Positions 24,891 to 34,813 of a stretch of 64,000 nucleotides of DNA are shown here, in pieces. The stretch's first letter is position 1, and the number at the start of each line of letters is the position of its first letter. The notes beneath the pieces are model-generated. The model was not told the origin of the DNA and ran no database searches. It worked only from the letters and a program-made list of their open reading frames with translations. Both the position numbers and the translations under genes were made by a program. This DNA comes from Leucosporidium creatinivorum (lineage: Eukaryota; Basidiomycota; Microbotryomycetes; Leucosporidiales; Leucosporidiaceae): NCBI GenBank assembly GCA_001600635.1, contig BCKL01000004.1, positions 892,904 through 956,903 on the forward strand. The letters are read 5' to 3'.

Positions 24891-25511
24891 GTCTCGGCGT
24901 TGGGCTACGAGTCCAGCTCCAGCGGGTGGTCATCATTGGTGTCAGAAGTATACACGGAAGAGACCACTCAGTAATATCAGATCAAACGTATCGGCCAGCT
25001 ATTCCTGCCGTCTGCACAGTGCAGCAGCTTTTGAAGGCCGAGAAAGGGAGCGCCGAGCGCCGAAATTGCCCAAAGGTATCGCGAGGTGCAGCTGTAGTCG
25101 AATCTGAAGTCTTGAATCTGTCGACTTCGTGCTTTGGCCATGCCTTCGCACATTCTGGCGACTTTTCGAAAGCTGACCTGCCGTGCCGAACGCCGACGCA
25201 AAGGGTCACCTCCTTTTGGTTCTGTAGTCCACCGGCGGAAAAGCAGCGAGCTCTGCACCAGACTATCGATGCTCTGCTCTCGTACAGGCTGCTGCATGAC
25301 ACGTCAGACCGAACGCCGAAGCCCCTGCGATCTGCCGAAGTCAGCTCTTCGCGCGTCGCAAGCTCTCTCAGCTCCTTCGCTCCCTCCACAACTTTCGTCT
25401 TACTCAGCACTTCTCGCGCCTCGCCTCACAGCACCAACAGCAGACCTGTCGACCTACAGCTTCTTCCCCAACACACCTGTCACTAGTACAGGTGCACCCC
25501 TCCCTCTTCTG
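24891..25511. other. Intergenic region upstream of the bZIP gene
   Basis: 621 bases. An open frame continuous with the bZIP gene extends upstream to an ATG at 25140. It contains an intron-like stretch ending TTCTGTAG near 25225, so I read it as 5' UTR or promoter. Several short upstream ATGs precede 25512 and could act as uORFs. Confidence 0.4.
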
Positions 25512-28500
25512 ATGGAGGACTTCCTCAATCTCGACTTCGACTCGGCCACTCAGCAACAGCAGTCTCAGCAGCCCGTGCTCGTCGCTGGTCAGGACGACAC
25601 CAACGGCATGAGTTTCACTGAGTTGTTCCAGCAGTGAGTAGTCTCTCTCGAGCAAAGGATGTAGTACAGCAGGTGGCGCGGAAGCGGCGCAGAGACCTAT
25701 GCTCGAGACGCTTCCAGATCAACGGGGTTCGGTCTCGTTTCGGAGAGCGCTGCAGGATGGCAAAGGGTCTGCAGAGTAGTGCAGCTACTCGAGACGATGT
25801 GTGCACCCTGCGCGGCCGTCCTTGTCTCTGTACAGAGGTGGCGATAGCGCGCAGAAGGCCTCGTTCGTCTTGTTTCAAGAGCCGGGCGCTTTGTTCGGGT
25901 ATACGAGGTAACAGTGGGGCGCGGAGCATGGACTACAGATTGCTTGCTTGTCCATGATGAGCAGGAAGTCTGCAGTCTCATTCCTGCAGATCCACTGCTC
26001 GTCTGCGCTCCCCGATGGCGCGAGGCTCGCGCGGGGCAACTGAGCGCTGAGCGACGACGTGAGGCCTCTCGCTGTCGACACGTCGATGCGGCCCAGTGAG
26101 CTGTAGTCGATTGTCGCTTACACGCGGGCGGTACCCATGCCTTGCTACATCACACCACTTTGACGAGTACCTCCCCGCTGACGTTCATGACCCTCCCCGC
26201 CCCACAGCTACCTCGCTCCCGAAGTCGCCAAGCTGCCCAACCAGTACACCACCACCGGCCTCCCCTCCACCTCCGCCGCCTCTCACCCCTTCGCACCCGA
26301 GAACGACGTCTCCGCTGTCGAGTCGTTCGATCCCTCCGCTTTCCTCCCTACCATCCCCGGCTCGCCGATCGGCGGTTTCTCCCCCTCCTCCGATAACTCG
26401 GGCCAGCGCTACGGCGCGAGCATGAGCCCGCTGAGCTTTGCCGATTTGGATGGAGAGCTGCAGCAGGGAGGTGCTGGTGGCAACGATTGGGCCATCGACC
26501 CCTCGTTCTTTGGAGGAGCGGCGCCCGTCGTTCCCGAGGAGGAGCCCATCGCTTCAACCTCGTCGGCTACGACTCTTCCCGCCATTCTTCCTCCTCTTCC
26601 TCTCGGCCCCATCGTCAACCAGGAGCAGCCCGCCACCATCCCTGCTCCTGCTCCTGCTCCCGTCGCCTCCACCTCCACCTCGGCGCCCGTCACTCGCCCT
26701 CAATCGAAGCGCCACCTCTCCGCCTCGGTCACCGGCGACGACGACGAAGACGAAGACATGGAAGGCTTCGACTCTGACGCCTCGGACGTCTCCGCCGCCA
26801 CCTCGTCGACCAAGCGTCGCCCCTCGGCTCCCAAGAAGCAGAAGGCCGCTTCGGGCAAGGGCAAGACGCCCAAGACTTCGGTCGCCGCCTTTGCTACTCC
26901 TACGCTTCACCACACGAGCAGCAAGAGCACCCTCGCGCCCGTTCCCGAGTGGACCGACAAGCCCGATCCCGAGACTTACAAGAAGTTGAACTCGAAGGAG
27001 AAGAGGCAGCTAAGGAACAAGATCTCGGCGAGGAACTTTAGGCATAGACGAAAGGGTGAGTTGTTGCTTGATACTCTGTAGCTGTTCGAGCGATCGCTGA
27101 CTATCTCGGTCTATTGCAGAGCACCTCCAAACCCTCGAGGAGGAGATCTCTTCTCGCGACACCATCATCTCCCAGCTTCGCGACGAGGTCGGCGTCATGC
27201 GCACCGAGAACTCGGATCTCCGCGGCGAGGTGTCGATGCTCAAGCAGAAATGGGACGAGATGATGGAGAAGATGACCAGCTTCGCTGTCCCCCCCGCCGC
27301 CGTCGCCAGCGCTGGGCTCGGAGTCAACACCAGGCTCGCTGCCGCTCCTTCTGTCGTCAAGCAAGAGCCGTCAGAGGAGGTCTGGGCGCTCGATAGCCCT
27401 CAGGCTGCTGCGCCCGAGCCGCTGCCGACGAACGCTCAGGCTTCGACTTCAGCGCCGACGCCCGTACCGACGGCGAGGAGGGCGGGAACGAGGGGCGCCA
27501 ACGGTATCGCCAAGCCGAACCTGAGCAAGGATGTCGCGCCTGGAATGGGAAGGAGGACGGGCAGCTGGACGACGGCCGGAGGGATGGGAGGAGGATTCAC
27601 TTCGGTTCACACGACGTGAGTTTGCTTCGCGCTTTGTCGTTTTTCTCGACCGATCGCTGACCTACTTCGTCGACACTACAGCTTCCTCCCCGAGTTCAAC
27701 CTCTCGAACAAGCCCATCTCCTCGACCCCCTCCCTCTTCTCCGGCAACTTCAACCCCGCCCTCAACCACCTCAGCGCCACGCAACAGGCTCAACTCCCCT
27801 CTCTCACCTCTCACCTCCGTTCCGCCGGCGGTCTCACCTCCCCTCCCGCCCCTCCCTCGCAAGACTCGTCGTCGGCCCACCACCCCAAAGGCACCTTCGA
27901 GGACTTCTTCCAATCCAACCCCTTCTGGCTTCGCCCCGACAACGTTGAGGAGTACCGCGCTTCCCTCTACGGCAAGCTCGCGCACAACGCTGCTGGAGCG
28001 CAAGCCGCCCAGAAGCTGCAGCAGGCGAACGGAAGCCCTTCGACGCCGGGACAGCACCTCCCCCTTCCCCAGGGATTTCGTCCCGCCTTCTTCTCCTCCT
28101 CCAACTCTACCTCCCCTCCTCCTCCACCCTACTCGCCAAGGAGGGGCGACTCGGATCACAGCGGCAAGGAGGAGAAGACGGCCTCCGATCTCCTCGCCTT
28201 CCAATCCCCTTCCTCCGCCGCCCTCACCGCCAATCAGAACAACGCCTACATCGCCACTCTCGCCACTCAGACCCTCTTCAGCCGCATGACCTCCGCTTTC
28301 GTCGACGCTTTCGCCGGCGCCCCCGAGCCTACCCCTACTGGAGCGCAGAGGAAGTTGAGCGGAGAGAAGGTCGCATCGGTCCTCGCTGGCACGAGTAGGC
28401 TGCAGGTCGTTCCTAATGCGCCGGCGCCGCTCGCTAGTCCTGCGTTGGAGGGCTTGGAGTTGAGCCTCGGGAGCTTGAGCATCGGGGAGGGAGGAAGCCC

Positions 28501-28621
28501 CGTGCCGCGGAATCTGGAGTTGGGAGGCAGTGGAGCATGCTCGTTTGAGGAGATGAGGAGGAGGTGGAGGGGTGGGAGGAAGACGAGTCACCAGGGTGCT
28601 GGTGAGGAGACGAGCTCGTAG
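25512..28621 (+). CDS. bZIP transcription factor
   Basis: Nuclear DNA-binding regulator with a basic leucine zipper. Exon 1 encodes MEDFLNLDFDSATQQQQSQQ and a short stretch to 25633. After a 574-nt intron the second exon (from 26208) holds acidic/Pro/Ser-rich segments, a DDDEDEDMEGFDSDASD acidic patch and a Lys-rich stretch. The bZIP follows: EKRQLRNKISARNFRHRRKE (basic region, N-x2-S-A-R-x-F-R) and a coiled coil LQTLEEEISSRDTIISQLRD. The basic-region sequence (RQLRNKISARNFRxRRKE) is the fungal type with SARxFR instead of the Gcn4-like AARRSR. The remaining region is low complexity, with a conserved-looking FFQSNPFWLRPDNVEEYR strip. Start 25512 is preferred; an in-frame ATG at 25140 would add about 124 unusual residues. 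Confidence 0.82.
25634..26207 (+). other. Unusually long first intron of the bZIP gene
   Basis: Bounded by GTGAGT and CCCCACAG, 574 nt against a local norm of 50-70 nt. A GCTGAC branch site lies about 30 nt before the acceptor. No gene recognised inside. It could carry a regulatory element or non-coding RNA. Confidence 0.6.
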
Positions 28622-29694
28622 GAGTTGAGCTGAGATTTGATGGGCGCTTCGGCGCTTTCGCTTTCGCTTTCGATTTGTAACCCCCAGTTTTTACCACCCT
28701 TTCACTCATGACTGTTTGACATGATCTAGCTCTCCTCGTTCGCCTCTCTTAGTAGCTGTAATACTCCTCATCTCACAAATCGACTGGACGAGCTTGCCTC
28801 GGCCAAGAAGCGAAGAACGAGAGTAGCGGGAGAAAGAGAATTGACTTGACCTGAACGGCAGAGGAGTCGAGGAGGTGGTAGCAGGGAAGTTGAACTATAT
28901 CACATGCTGTTCTCGTACAGCGAAGAGTTGAAGGGGGGGCGGAGGGAAGGTTCGGCGAGCGGAGGCCGAGAAGTAGCAGCGGGTTTTCAGCGAGTGAGGA
29001 GCCGCACGATACTCGTTGTACTGTAGTGCACGTCTGACTTGGTGTAAAGGTCTCTACTCCGACCTTCCTGGTGTCCAGCTCGGTGCAGAGCTCGGCTTCA
29101 AGTTCGGCTTCGGTGATCGTCTGTGGCCGCCTTCCACAAAGTGTCCGTGCTTCTGCTGCTCCACCGCATGCTCTTCGAACGCTTATCAGTACACCTGACC
29201 CCGTCAGCTTGACCGACGGCTCACTGCAGAAGCATGGTCTCCGTTTGCGCGCGCTCTGCCGTCTCCAACCCTCGCTGCTGCCCCTCCGAGCTTGACGGCC
29301 TCTTCGCCGTACAGACCGTGCTAAGCTGCACACATGCGGCTTTTACAGCGACTCGATCTCCCACTTTGCGCGACTCACAATCTGGCCTCTTCACTAAGCC
29401 GCTAGTGCCTCGACCAGTTCACTGGCTCCGCATGGTGCAGCGAGTCGTCCAGCGGTCGTTGACTCCCTCGGCTCTGGCTGTCGGTAGCGAAATACATGGG
29501 ATTTGATCGCGACCTTCCCCTTATCAGCTCTGGCAGTACGGGGAACCTCGCGGCCAGTCGCCCCCCTCTTTCTTAGCAGCTTTCCTGCACCGCGTGATGG
29601 TGCAGGAAGGTTCGGAGGAGGAGGTATAGAAGGAGTGCGATTCTCCTCTCTTCCTCCTCTTCTTCACAGCTGCCCAGCGACCTTCCTCTCGACG
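28622..29694. other. Intergenic region bZIP-M43 protease
   Basis: 1,073 bases, the longest gene-free stretch here. A 186-codon minus-strand frame (28773-29333) lacks family likeness. Splice-like signals occur on both strands around 29190-29230. Nothing identifiable; probably the protease promoter plus the bZIP 3' UTR. Confidence 0.4.
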
Positions 29695-31335
29695 ATGCAC
29701 TTCGCCGCCAAGCTCTTCGCCCTCTCCTCGCTTCTCGCGACGGCTCTTGCCGCTCCCAACACTGGTGGACCTCAATTGAAGGTCGTCTCCGACCCCCGTC
29801 GCTGTGGAACTTCCAGCGTCGTCGACCCTGCCGTCGAGAAAGTTGTGTGAGTGAAGCGCGGCGATCGCGAGTGACTCCCGAGCTGACGCTTTGCCACTCC
29901 ATAGGGCTCCCCTCGTCGCCGACCTGGAAGCCAGGATTGCTGCTCTGAGGCCCAAGGATAGCAACCGCGCTCCCGTCACCGCCGCCGTCGCCACCAAGAC
30001 CATCAACGTCTGTGAGTCCTCCGGCCCTTCGGCGATCGTCTCTTGCTCAAGAGCTGACTTTCAATACCATTTGCCAGACTTCCATGTCATTCGTGCCAGT
30101 ACCGGTGAGCCCTGAGTGATAACCTGGACTAAAAGACCTCGACTGATGCGCTCGTTCGCAGCTCTCGCCGATGGATCCCTCTCCGCTTCGGCAATCTCGA
30201 GCCAGATTTCGGCTCTCAACAGCCAATACGCCGCCTACGGCTTCCAATTCGTTCTTGCTGCGACCGACTACACCACTAACGCCAACTGGTTCAACTCGGC
30301 CGGACCCGACACTTCTTACCAGACCGCCATGAAGACTGCCCTTCGCAAGGGAGGCGCCGCCGACCTCAACCTCTACTCCGTTGGTACGTCTCATCCCTCG
30401 CCCTATCCTTCCTCGCCGGTTCCCTCCCGCGCTCGGAGCTGACTTTCGGCTGCTCGGCGCAGGCTTCAAGACCGGATCCGGCCAAGGTCTCCTCGGTTAC
30501 GCTACTTTCCCCTCGTCTTACGCTTCCAACCCCAAGGATGATGGTGTCGTCTTCCTCGTACGTGCCGCCCTTGACTCAACCCTATGAAGGAGCTGACCTT
30601 TTCCCTCGCTCGACAGTACTCTTCGGTCCCCGGCGGATCCACCACCAACTACAACCAGGGAAAGACTGGTGAGTTACTTCAGATTTCTCTTCAGTGCTAT
30701 CGCTGACCCTCGCTTCGTCTATAGCCACTCACGAGGTACGCTTCTGCAATCTCGGCGCTCGGCGTTGAGCGCCTCTGTTCGCTTGCTGAGCCTCCTCAGA
30801 CCTCGAGCTGACCCGTACTGCACACTACACAGGTTGGACACTGGCTCGGACTCTACCACACTTTCCAGGTGAACTCTCGTTACTTGTCTGCCCTCCCCCG
30901 CCTTCTGCCCCTTTCCCCTGGCCTTTTCCGCCCTGCTACATCGTCACCTCCGCCTGAAGTGGCTTCGGTTCCCGGTGTATCGTATTGTACTAGATCATGA
31001 CGCTGATCTGAACTCTCAAACACGCAGGGCGGCTGCAGCGGCTCCGGAGACGGAGTCTCGGACACTCCTCCTGAGGCTTCCGCTGCCTCTGGATGCCCTA
31101 CCGGTCGTGATACATGCTCTGGAGGTGGCCTCGACCCCGTTCAAAATTACATGGATTACTCTTACGACAGCTGCATGAACCAGTTCACCTCTGGGCAAGC
31201 TACCCGCATGGTACGTCGACTTCGCCGAGGTTTCCAGCCATTTCTCGCTTCCAGAGGATCTACAGAGCGCTGACACACCTTCCTACATTTGCTTACAACT
31301 AGGTCGCTATGTGCAGCCAGTACCGTGGCATCTAA
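29695..31335 (+). CDS. Secreted M43-type (pappalysin family) zinc metalloprotease
   Basis: Extracellular endopeptidase. It has a signal peptide ([20 protein letters not shown]), a short propeptide, and the family start [13 protein letters not shown]. It continues with an [19 protein letters not shown] strip, the [12 protein letters not shown] segment, the extended zinc site [13 protein letters not shown] (H-E-x2-H-x2-G-x2-H), a Cys-rich loop [17 protein letters not shown], and the Met-turn [20 protein letters not shown]. About 8 short introns, one of which splits the zinc motif after HE. The stop follows CSQYRGI. The fungal relatives are MEP1-type secreted metalloproteases. The frame and all catalytic ligands are intact. 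The start at 29695 opens the signal peptide. Confidence 0.9.
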
Positions 31336-31863
31336 ACACGACGTCGTGCTACTACTCGACCTCGGCGATTCCCCCCTCGCCGAGACCCCTTCCCCTCGTT
31401 TCAAGGTCCTTATCTTCAACAAGCTTGCTATCGGAGCCTCGCTCGCGATAGAAGCAACAGTAGTACTCCCCGTTCCGAAATTTAAACCACAAGAAGTTTG
31501 CTCAGTGACATACACGAGGCGCCGAGAAAGAGAGCTATTCGCCGAGCGAGCTTTGAGTAGATCAAGACGAGATCGTCTTCGACATATGACCGAGCTGAGA
31601 GCAGGAAAAAGGCTTTTTGCGCTCTTGTGTATCGTTTGCTGTCTCCCTCCGTCGACTTTGGCTGCCTCTTTGCTCCTCCTCGTTCGGGGGCTCTCTCGGC
31701 GACGTGAGCAGCTCGCTTTTCGAATTGAGTTGAAAGGAAGCTCTCCCGCCCGCAGAGCGACTCGCGCCTGACAAATAACAGAAAGCGATACATCGACTTC
31801 TTGTCTCACTGCATCTCAATACATGGCCCACGTCTCGAGCGGCAACATCCCGTTCATCAGCTC
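31336..31863. other. Intergenic region before the rearranged patch
   Basis: 528 bases between the protease stop and the end of the synthase-like pseudogene (minus). Open frames on both strands have no family likeness. Confidence 0.4.
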
Positions 31864-33577
31864 TCAATGCTGCTTCACTCCCGCTCTCTGCGCTTCCTCC
31901 AACTCGCCCTCGCTTCCATCTCTCACCACCTTGCCTTTCCGCAGTCCACTAAGATCCATCTCGGCCTTCTCAAACTCACTGAGCACCCTCTCGCGCATGA
32001 GAGGTGAGGGGAAGGGGAGGCAGCCGGAGGGAATGGGTCTGCGGAAGACGACGGGAGATGATGGGGAGCAGAAAAAGACAAAGTTCCGGTAGTCTCAACG
32101 ATGGTGACCTCGACTTGGTGTTGAGGAAGAGCGCGCGCGGCGAGGCCAGCGCCCAGTTCGCTGCGAAGGCAAGGAAGATTCAGCTGCTTGTCGGTCGAGA
32201 GGCAAGGCTTCGTACTCACATAATGAGCGCAGTATTGGATACTGGAGATGCTACATTGCTGGTAGGATCGGCGAGGCGCACCACCTCTTGCAAGATGAAC
32301 GTGGACTGCGAAGCGAGCGAGAGGTCAGGGTCGGCGCATCCTCCTCTCCACCGCACCACTCACGTAGATGCTCTCCGCCGTCTTGAGCCCCCGAGTGCGT
32401 ACTTCTTCCTCATTCATGTTCGAACCTCCCGAGCCCGATAGTACCGCATCCTCAGCTGGCCCAGTCCAAAGCCCGCCGAGCCAAAGGTCCGACGAAGGTC
32501 TTGAGCTCGGCCTTTTTGTACAGGGTGCCATGCGACTCGCCCAAGAGGTAGTCGAGTAGCTTGGCGATGGGGTAGGCGATGGGGAACTCGACCAACATCT
32601 GTTAAAGGACGGTCAGCGGCAGAATGTCGTCGCCGAGCCGTCGCCGAACGATCGCCGAGCGTCCCCAGGCCCTCCCCGGACAAGCTACACTCACCAGGGC
32701 GTACACAAATGGTGCTGTACATGCTCCGATCCTCAGGCCATAGCGCCCACACAGAGCTTGCGGGAGAATTTCACCAAAAACGACGATGGCGGCTGTAGAC
32801 ACTACTACAGCGCCCAGACCGCCTCCGATAACCGAGTCCAAGAAGATGGCTGTCGTGCGGAGCGCCAGAGATGATGCAGATACGCGTAGAAAGTAGATTC
32901 GGTCGAGGGGAGGGGTCAGTCGAGCCTCTCAGAGGCGAGAGGGTGCAGACTCACGTAGAGACTGTAGGACAATACGTTGAAGAGGATAGTGTGCAGCTCG
33001 TTTAGCACAAGCGGACCGCCGTACTCGTAGGAAGCTTGAATTGAGCTCACCTCGTTGACGACAACGTTCGAGAGTAAGAGGACGACGAGGACCCAGTGAC
33101 GACCTCGCTCGAGCAGCTTCATGACCTTGAGAGCATCCTTGCGCTCCTGCTCCTCGCCGTCGCCGTCCAACCTGTAACAGCCAGCGTAGGCCCTCTCAGC
33201 ACCAGAGCAGCTGTCCATCGCCCTCGGTGGGCGCCGAGCTGCATGAGCGAGACGGGGCCGAATCGCAGGATCTCGCCTACGAGTATGAAGCTCATCCCTA
33301 ACAACTTCCAGTATGTTGGCCATCCAATCTGACCGACTCTTGGGATGCAGAGGCGAAGGAGAGAGGCGAAAGGAAGGGCGAGGAGTGGGAAGAGCGTCGA
33401 AGTGACGAGCGAGTCGCTGCTGGGAAAGAGAGGGCGCAGTAGTTCTGCTTGTAGCTGACTGAGCTTGGCGACGAGGGCGAGTGCGACGAAGGCAGAGAGA
33501 GCTGAGCTTTCAGAGTAGCGAGCGGCGGAGGAGGGACCGTCCGGCGTAGGGACTGCTGCTGGCTTGTGCTTGGCCAT
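31864..33577 (-). pseudogene. Chimeric pseudogene: spermidine-synthase-like copy with an inserted MAM3 piece
   Basis: Reads on the minus strand. It begins with the same start as the intact gene at 62991 (MAKHKPAA, SQLQAELLRPLFPSSDSLV, RWTAALVLRGPTLAVT). At about 33160 it switches abruptly into MAM3-like sequence, including two MAM3 introns (to 32487). It then returns to synthase sequence: LGGLWTGPAEDAV, TAESIYSTFILQEVVRLADP, then after an intron ELGAGLAARALPQHQVEVTI, typical of the SAM-like binding fold. Most of the catalytic half is then missing, and a charged tail (RERVLSEFEKAEMDLSGLRK) ends at 31864. Three rearrangements are thus visible: replacement by MAM3 DNA, loss of the middle of the transferase domain, and frame changes. 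Function as a transferase is very unlikely. Confidence 0.8.
32487..33159 (-). repeat. Repeat A, copy 1 (MAM3-derived)
   Basis: 673 bases collinear with 37848-38520 without any indel (constant offset 5,361). By eye I find two mismatches (32500 and 33144). Same orientation as the source gene. Introns are included, so the copy was DNA-mediated. Confidence 0.92.
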
Positions 33578-34366
33578 GCTCTACAGCAGAGCAGCAGCAG
33601 CTGTATCGAAGTCGAATGAAGCTGATAGCAAGACGAGGCAGGAAGGAAACCAGCGAATTCGAGCTCGGACTTCGAGAAGGGCGCTGAGCAGCTCCCAAGG
33701 GTCTCGCTCTTGCCAGTTCTCTCTCGCTCGCCTCGCCGTTGTATCGTGGTACAGGCGGAAGGCCTGCTTTGTTCGCCCGGAGCAGAGTAACACCCTACAG
33801 TACCGCTCTCGTCTTCCCTCGCTCTCCGCCCTCTCCGCTTCGTTCAACTCGCCGCCTCTCTCAGCATTTAGGCCGGCCTTTGCTCAGATTTACCAGCAGC
33901 AGTAACGATATACGACATACCAGCAGCTGCTATACTTCATCGGCAACCTCTGCGCTCCCCTACAGCTCAGCCAGCTCGCACACACTCTCGAAACGGAACG
34001 AATGCCCGACTCGGACTTCTTCAGGAGGGTGCAGAGCGCTTCCTCGCTGTCGAGCATGTCGGTACCAGCATCAGGCGCTAGTTCGACTCGGCCCAGCCTC
34101 GCGCCGAGCTCGTTCAGCTCCAGGACGACCCTCAAGATGACCCTCGACGCCGCCTTCCCAATCGCCAGCGGTAGTGGGAGTGGGAGCGGAAGTAGGGGAG
34201 GAGCAGCAGCGAGTGTACCAGGCTCTCCGACCAAGCGCAAGGTGTATGGAGATCGGTGAGTCGAGCTGGCAGGAGCCGGACTCGGCTGAGCGCTCGAGCT
34301 GACGCCGCTCGCGATTTGTGCAGCTTCATGCCGAATCGAGGCGGGCTGGATCTGCAGACGAGCTTT
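33160..34366 (-). repeat. Repeat B, copy 1 (inverted CDH1/synthase-like promoter block)
   Basis: Inverted copy of 62189-63418. It holds the 5' end of the synthase-like gene (minus), the shared intergenic region and CDH1 exon 1 plus part of exon 2 (plus). It carries small indels and clearly more differences than repeat A, so it is older. Similarity to CDH1 ends at AGCTTT (34366 versus 62189). Confidence 0.88.
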
Positions 34367-34372
34367 GAGTGA
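34002..34372 (+). CDS. Truncated CDH1 copy, possible 100-residue C-box mini-protein
   Basis: Copy of the CDH1 N-terminus: MPDSDFFRRVQSASSLSSMS, the Gly/Ser run, then PTKRKVYGDR. The intron is kept (34256-34322: GTGAGT donor, GCTGAC branch, TGTGCAG acceptor). Exon 2 gives FMPNRGGLDLQTSFE and then TGA. Exons 34002-34255 and 34324-34372 total 303 nt, 100 residues in frame. The C-box DRFMPNR, the APC/C-contacting motif of Cdc20/Cdh1 proteins, is preserved (Ile to Met against DRFIPNR). All WD repeats are absent. It also keeps its own copy of the bidirectional promoter. It may be a fossil or an expressed regulator; nothing here shows expression. Confidence 0.5.
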
Positions 34373-34813
34373 TGTCAAATCGCTCGAGAACGCCTGCACA
34401 GGCAGAGACGAACTACGAGCGCCGAACTCGAAGCTCGGTGAACGTGCACTCCCGGGATGTCTGCGCTCAAGCTGGCCCGAAGCTTCTTCCCAGAAGGTAC
34501 AGAGGAGGATCGAGCCATGAGAAGCGCGCAGTAGCCGTCTGCAGGGCCCGTCGAAGTCGTTCAGCGCTTCTCAAGCCGAGCCTCGGCTTGGGCGCTCGAG
34601 GGGCGGCAGCTGGGCGAGTCGAGCGAGTGAGAGATAACCCCAGCTGCAATGCAGCTCATACTCAAACATCTCTACTCTCGGAGCCCGAGCGACTCAGTCC
34701 GAGCCGAGTCGACCAGCGCGGACTATAACTTTCGCCTCTTGATCTCCTTCCTTCCTTCCTTCCCTGCTTCTTCTCCCCTCCGTCTCTCGCCTTCTTCGCC
34801 TCTCGCCTTCAAG
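34373..34813. other. Intergenic region
   Basis: About 440 bases between the CDH1-like fragment and the beta-lactamase-like gene. A pyrimidine-rich leader (CCTTCCTTCCTTCC) precedes the downstream ATG. No gene seen. Confidence 0.4.

Noticed and set aside
25140-25511. Upstream in-frame extension of the bZIP protein
   Set aside because: Composition unlike the rest and an intron-like segment in it; treated as 5' UTR.
28773-29333. 186-codon minus-strand frame between bZIP and the protease
   Set aside because: No family likeness, low-complexity basic start, splice-like signals on both strands; not supportable.
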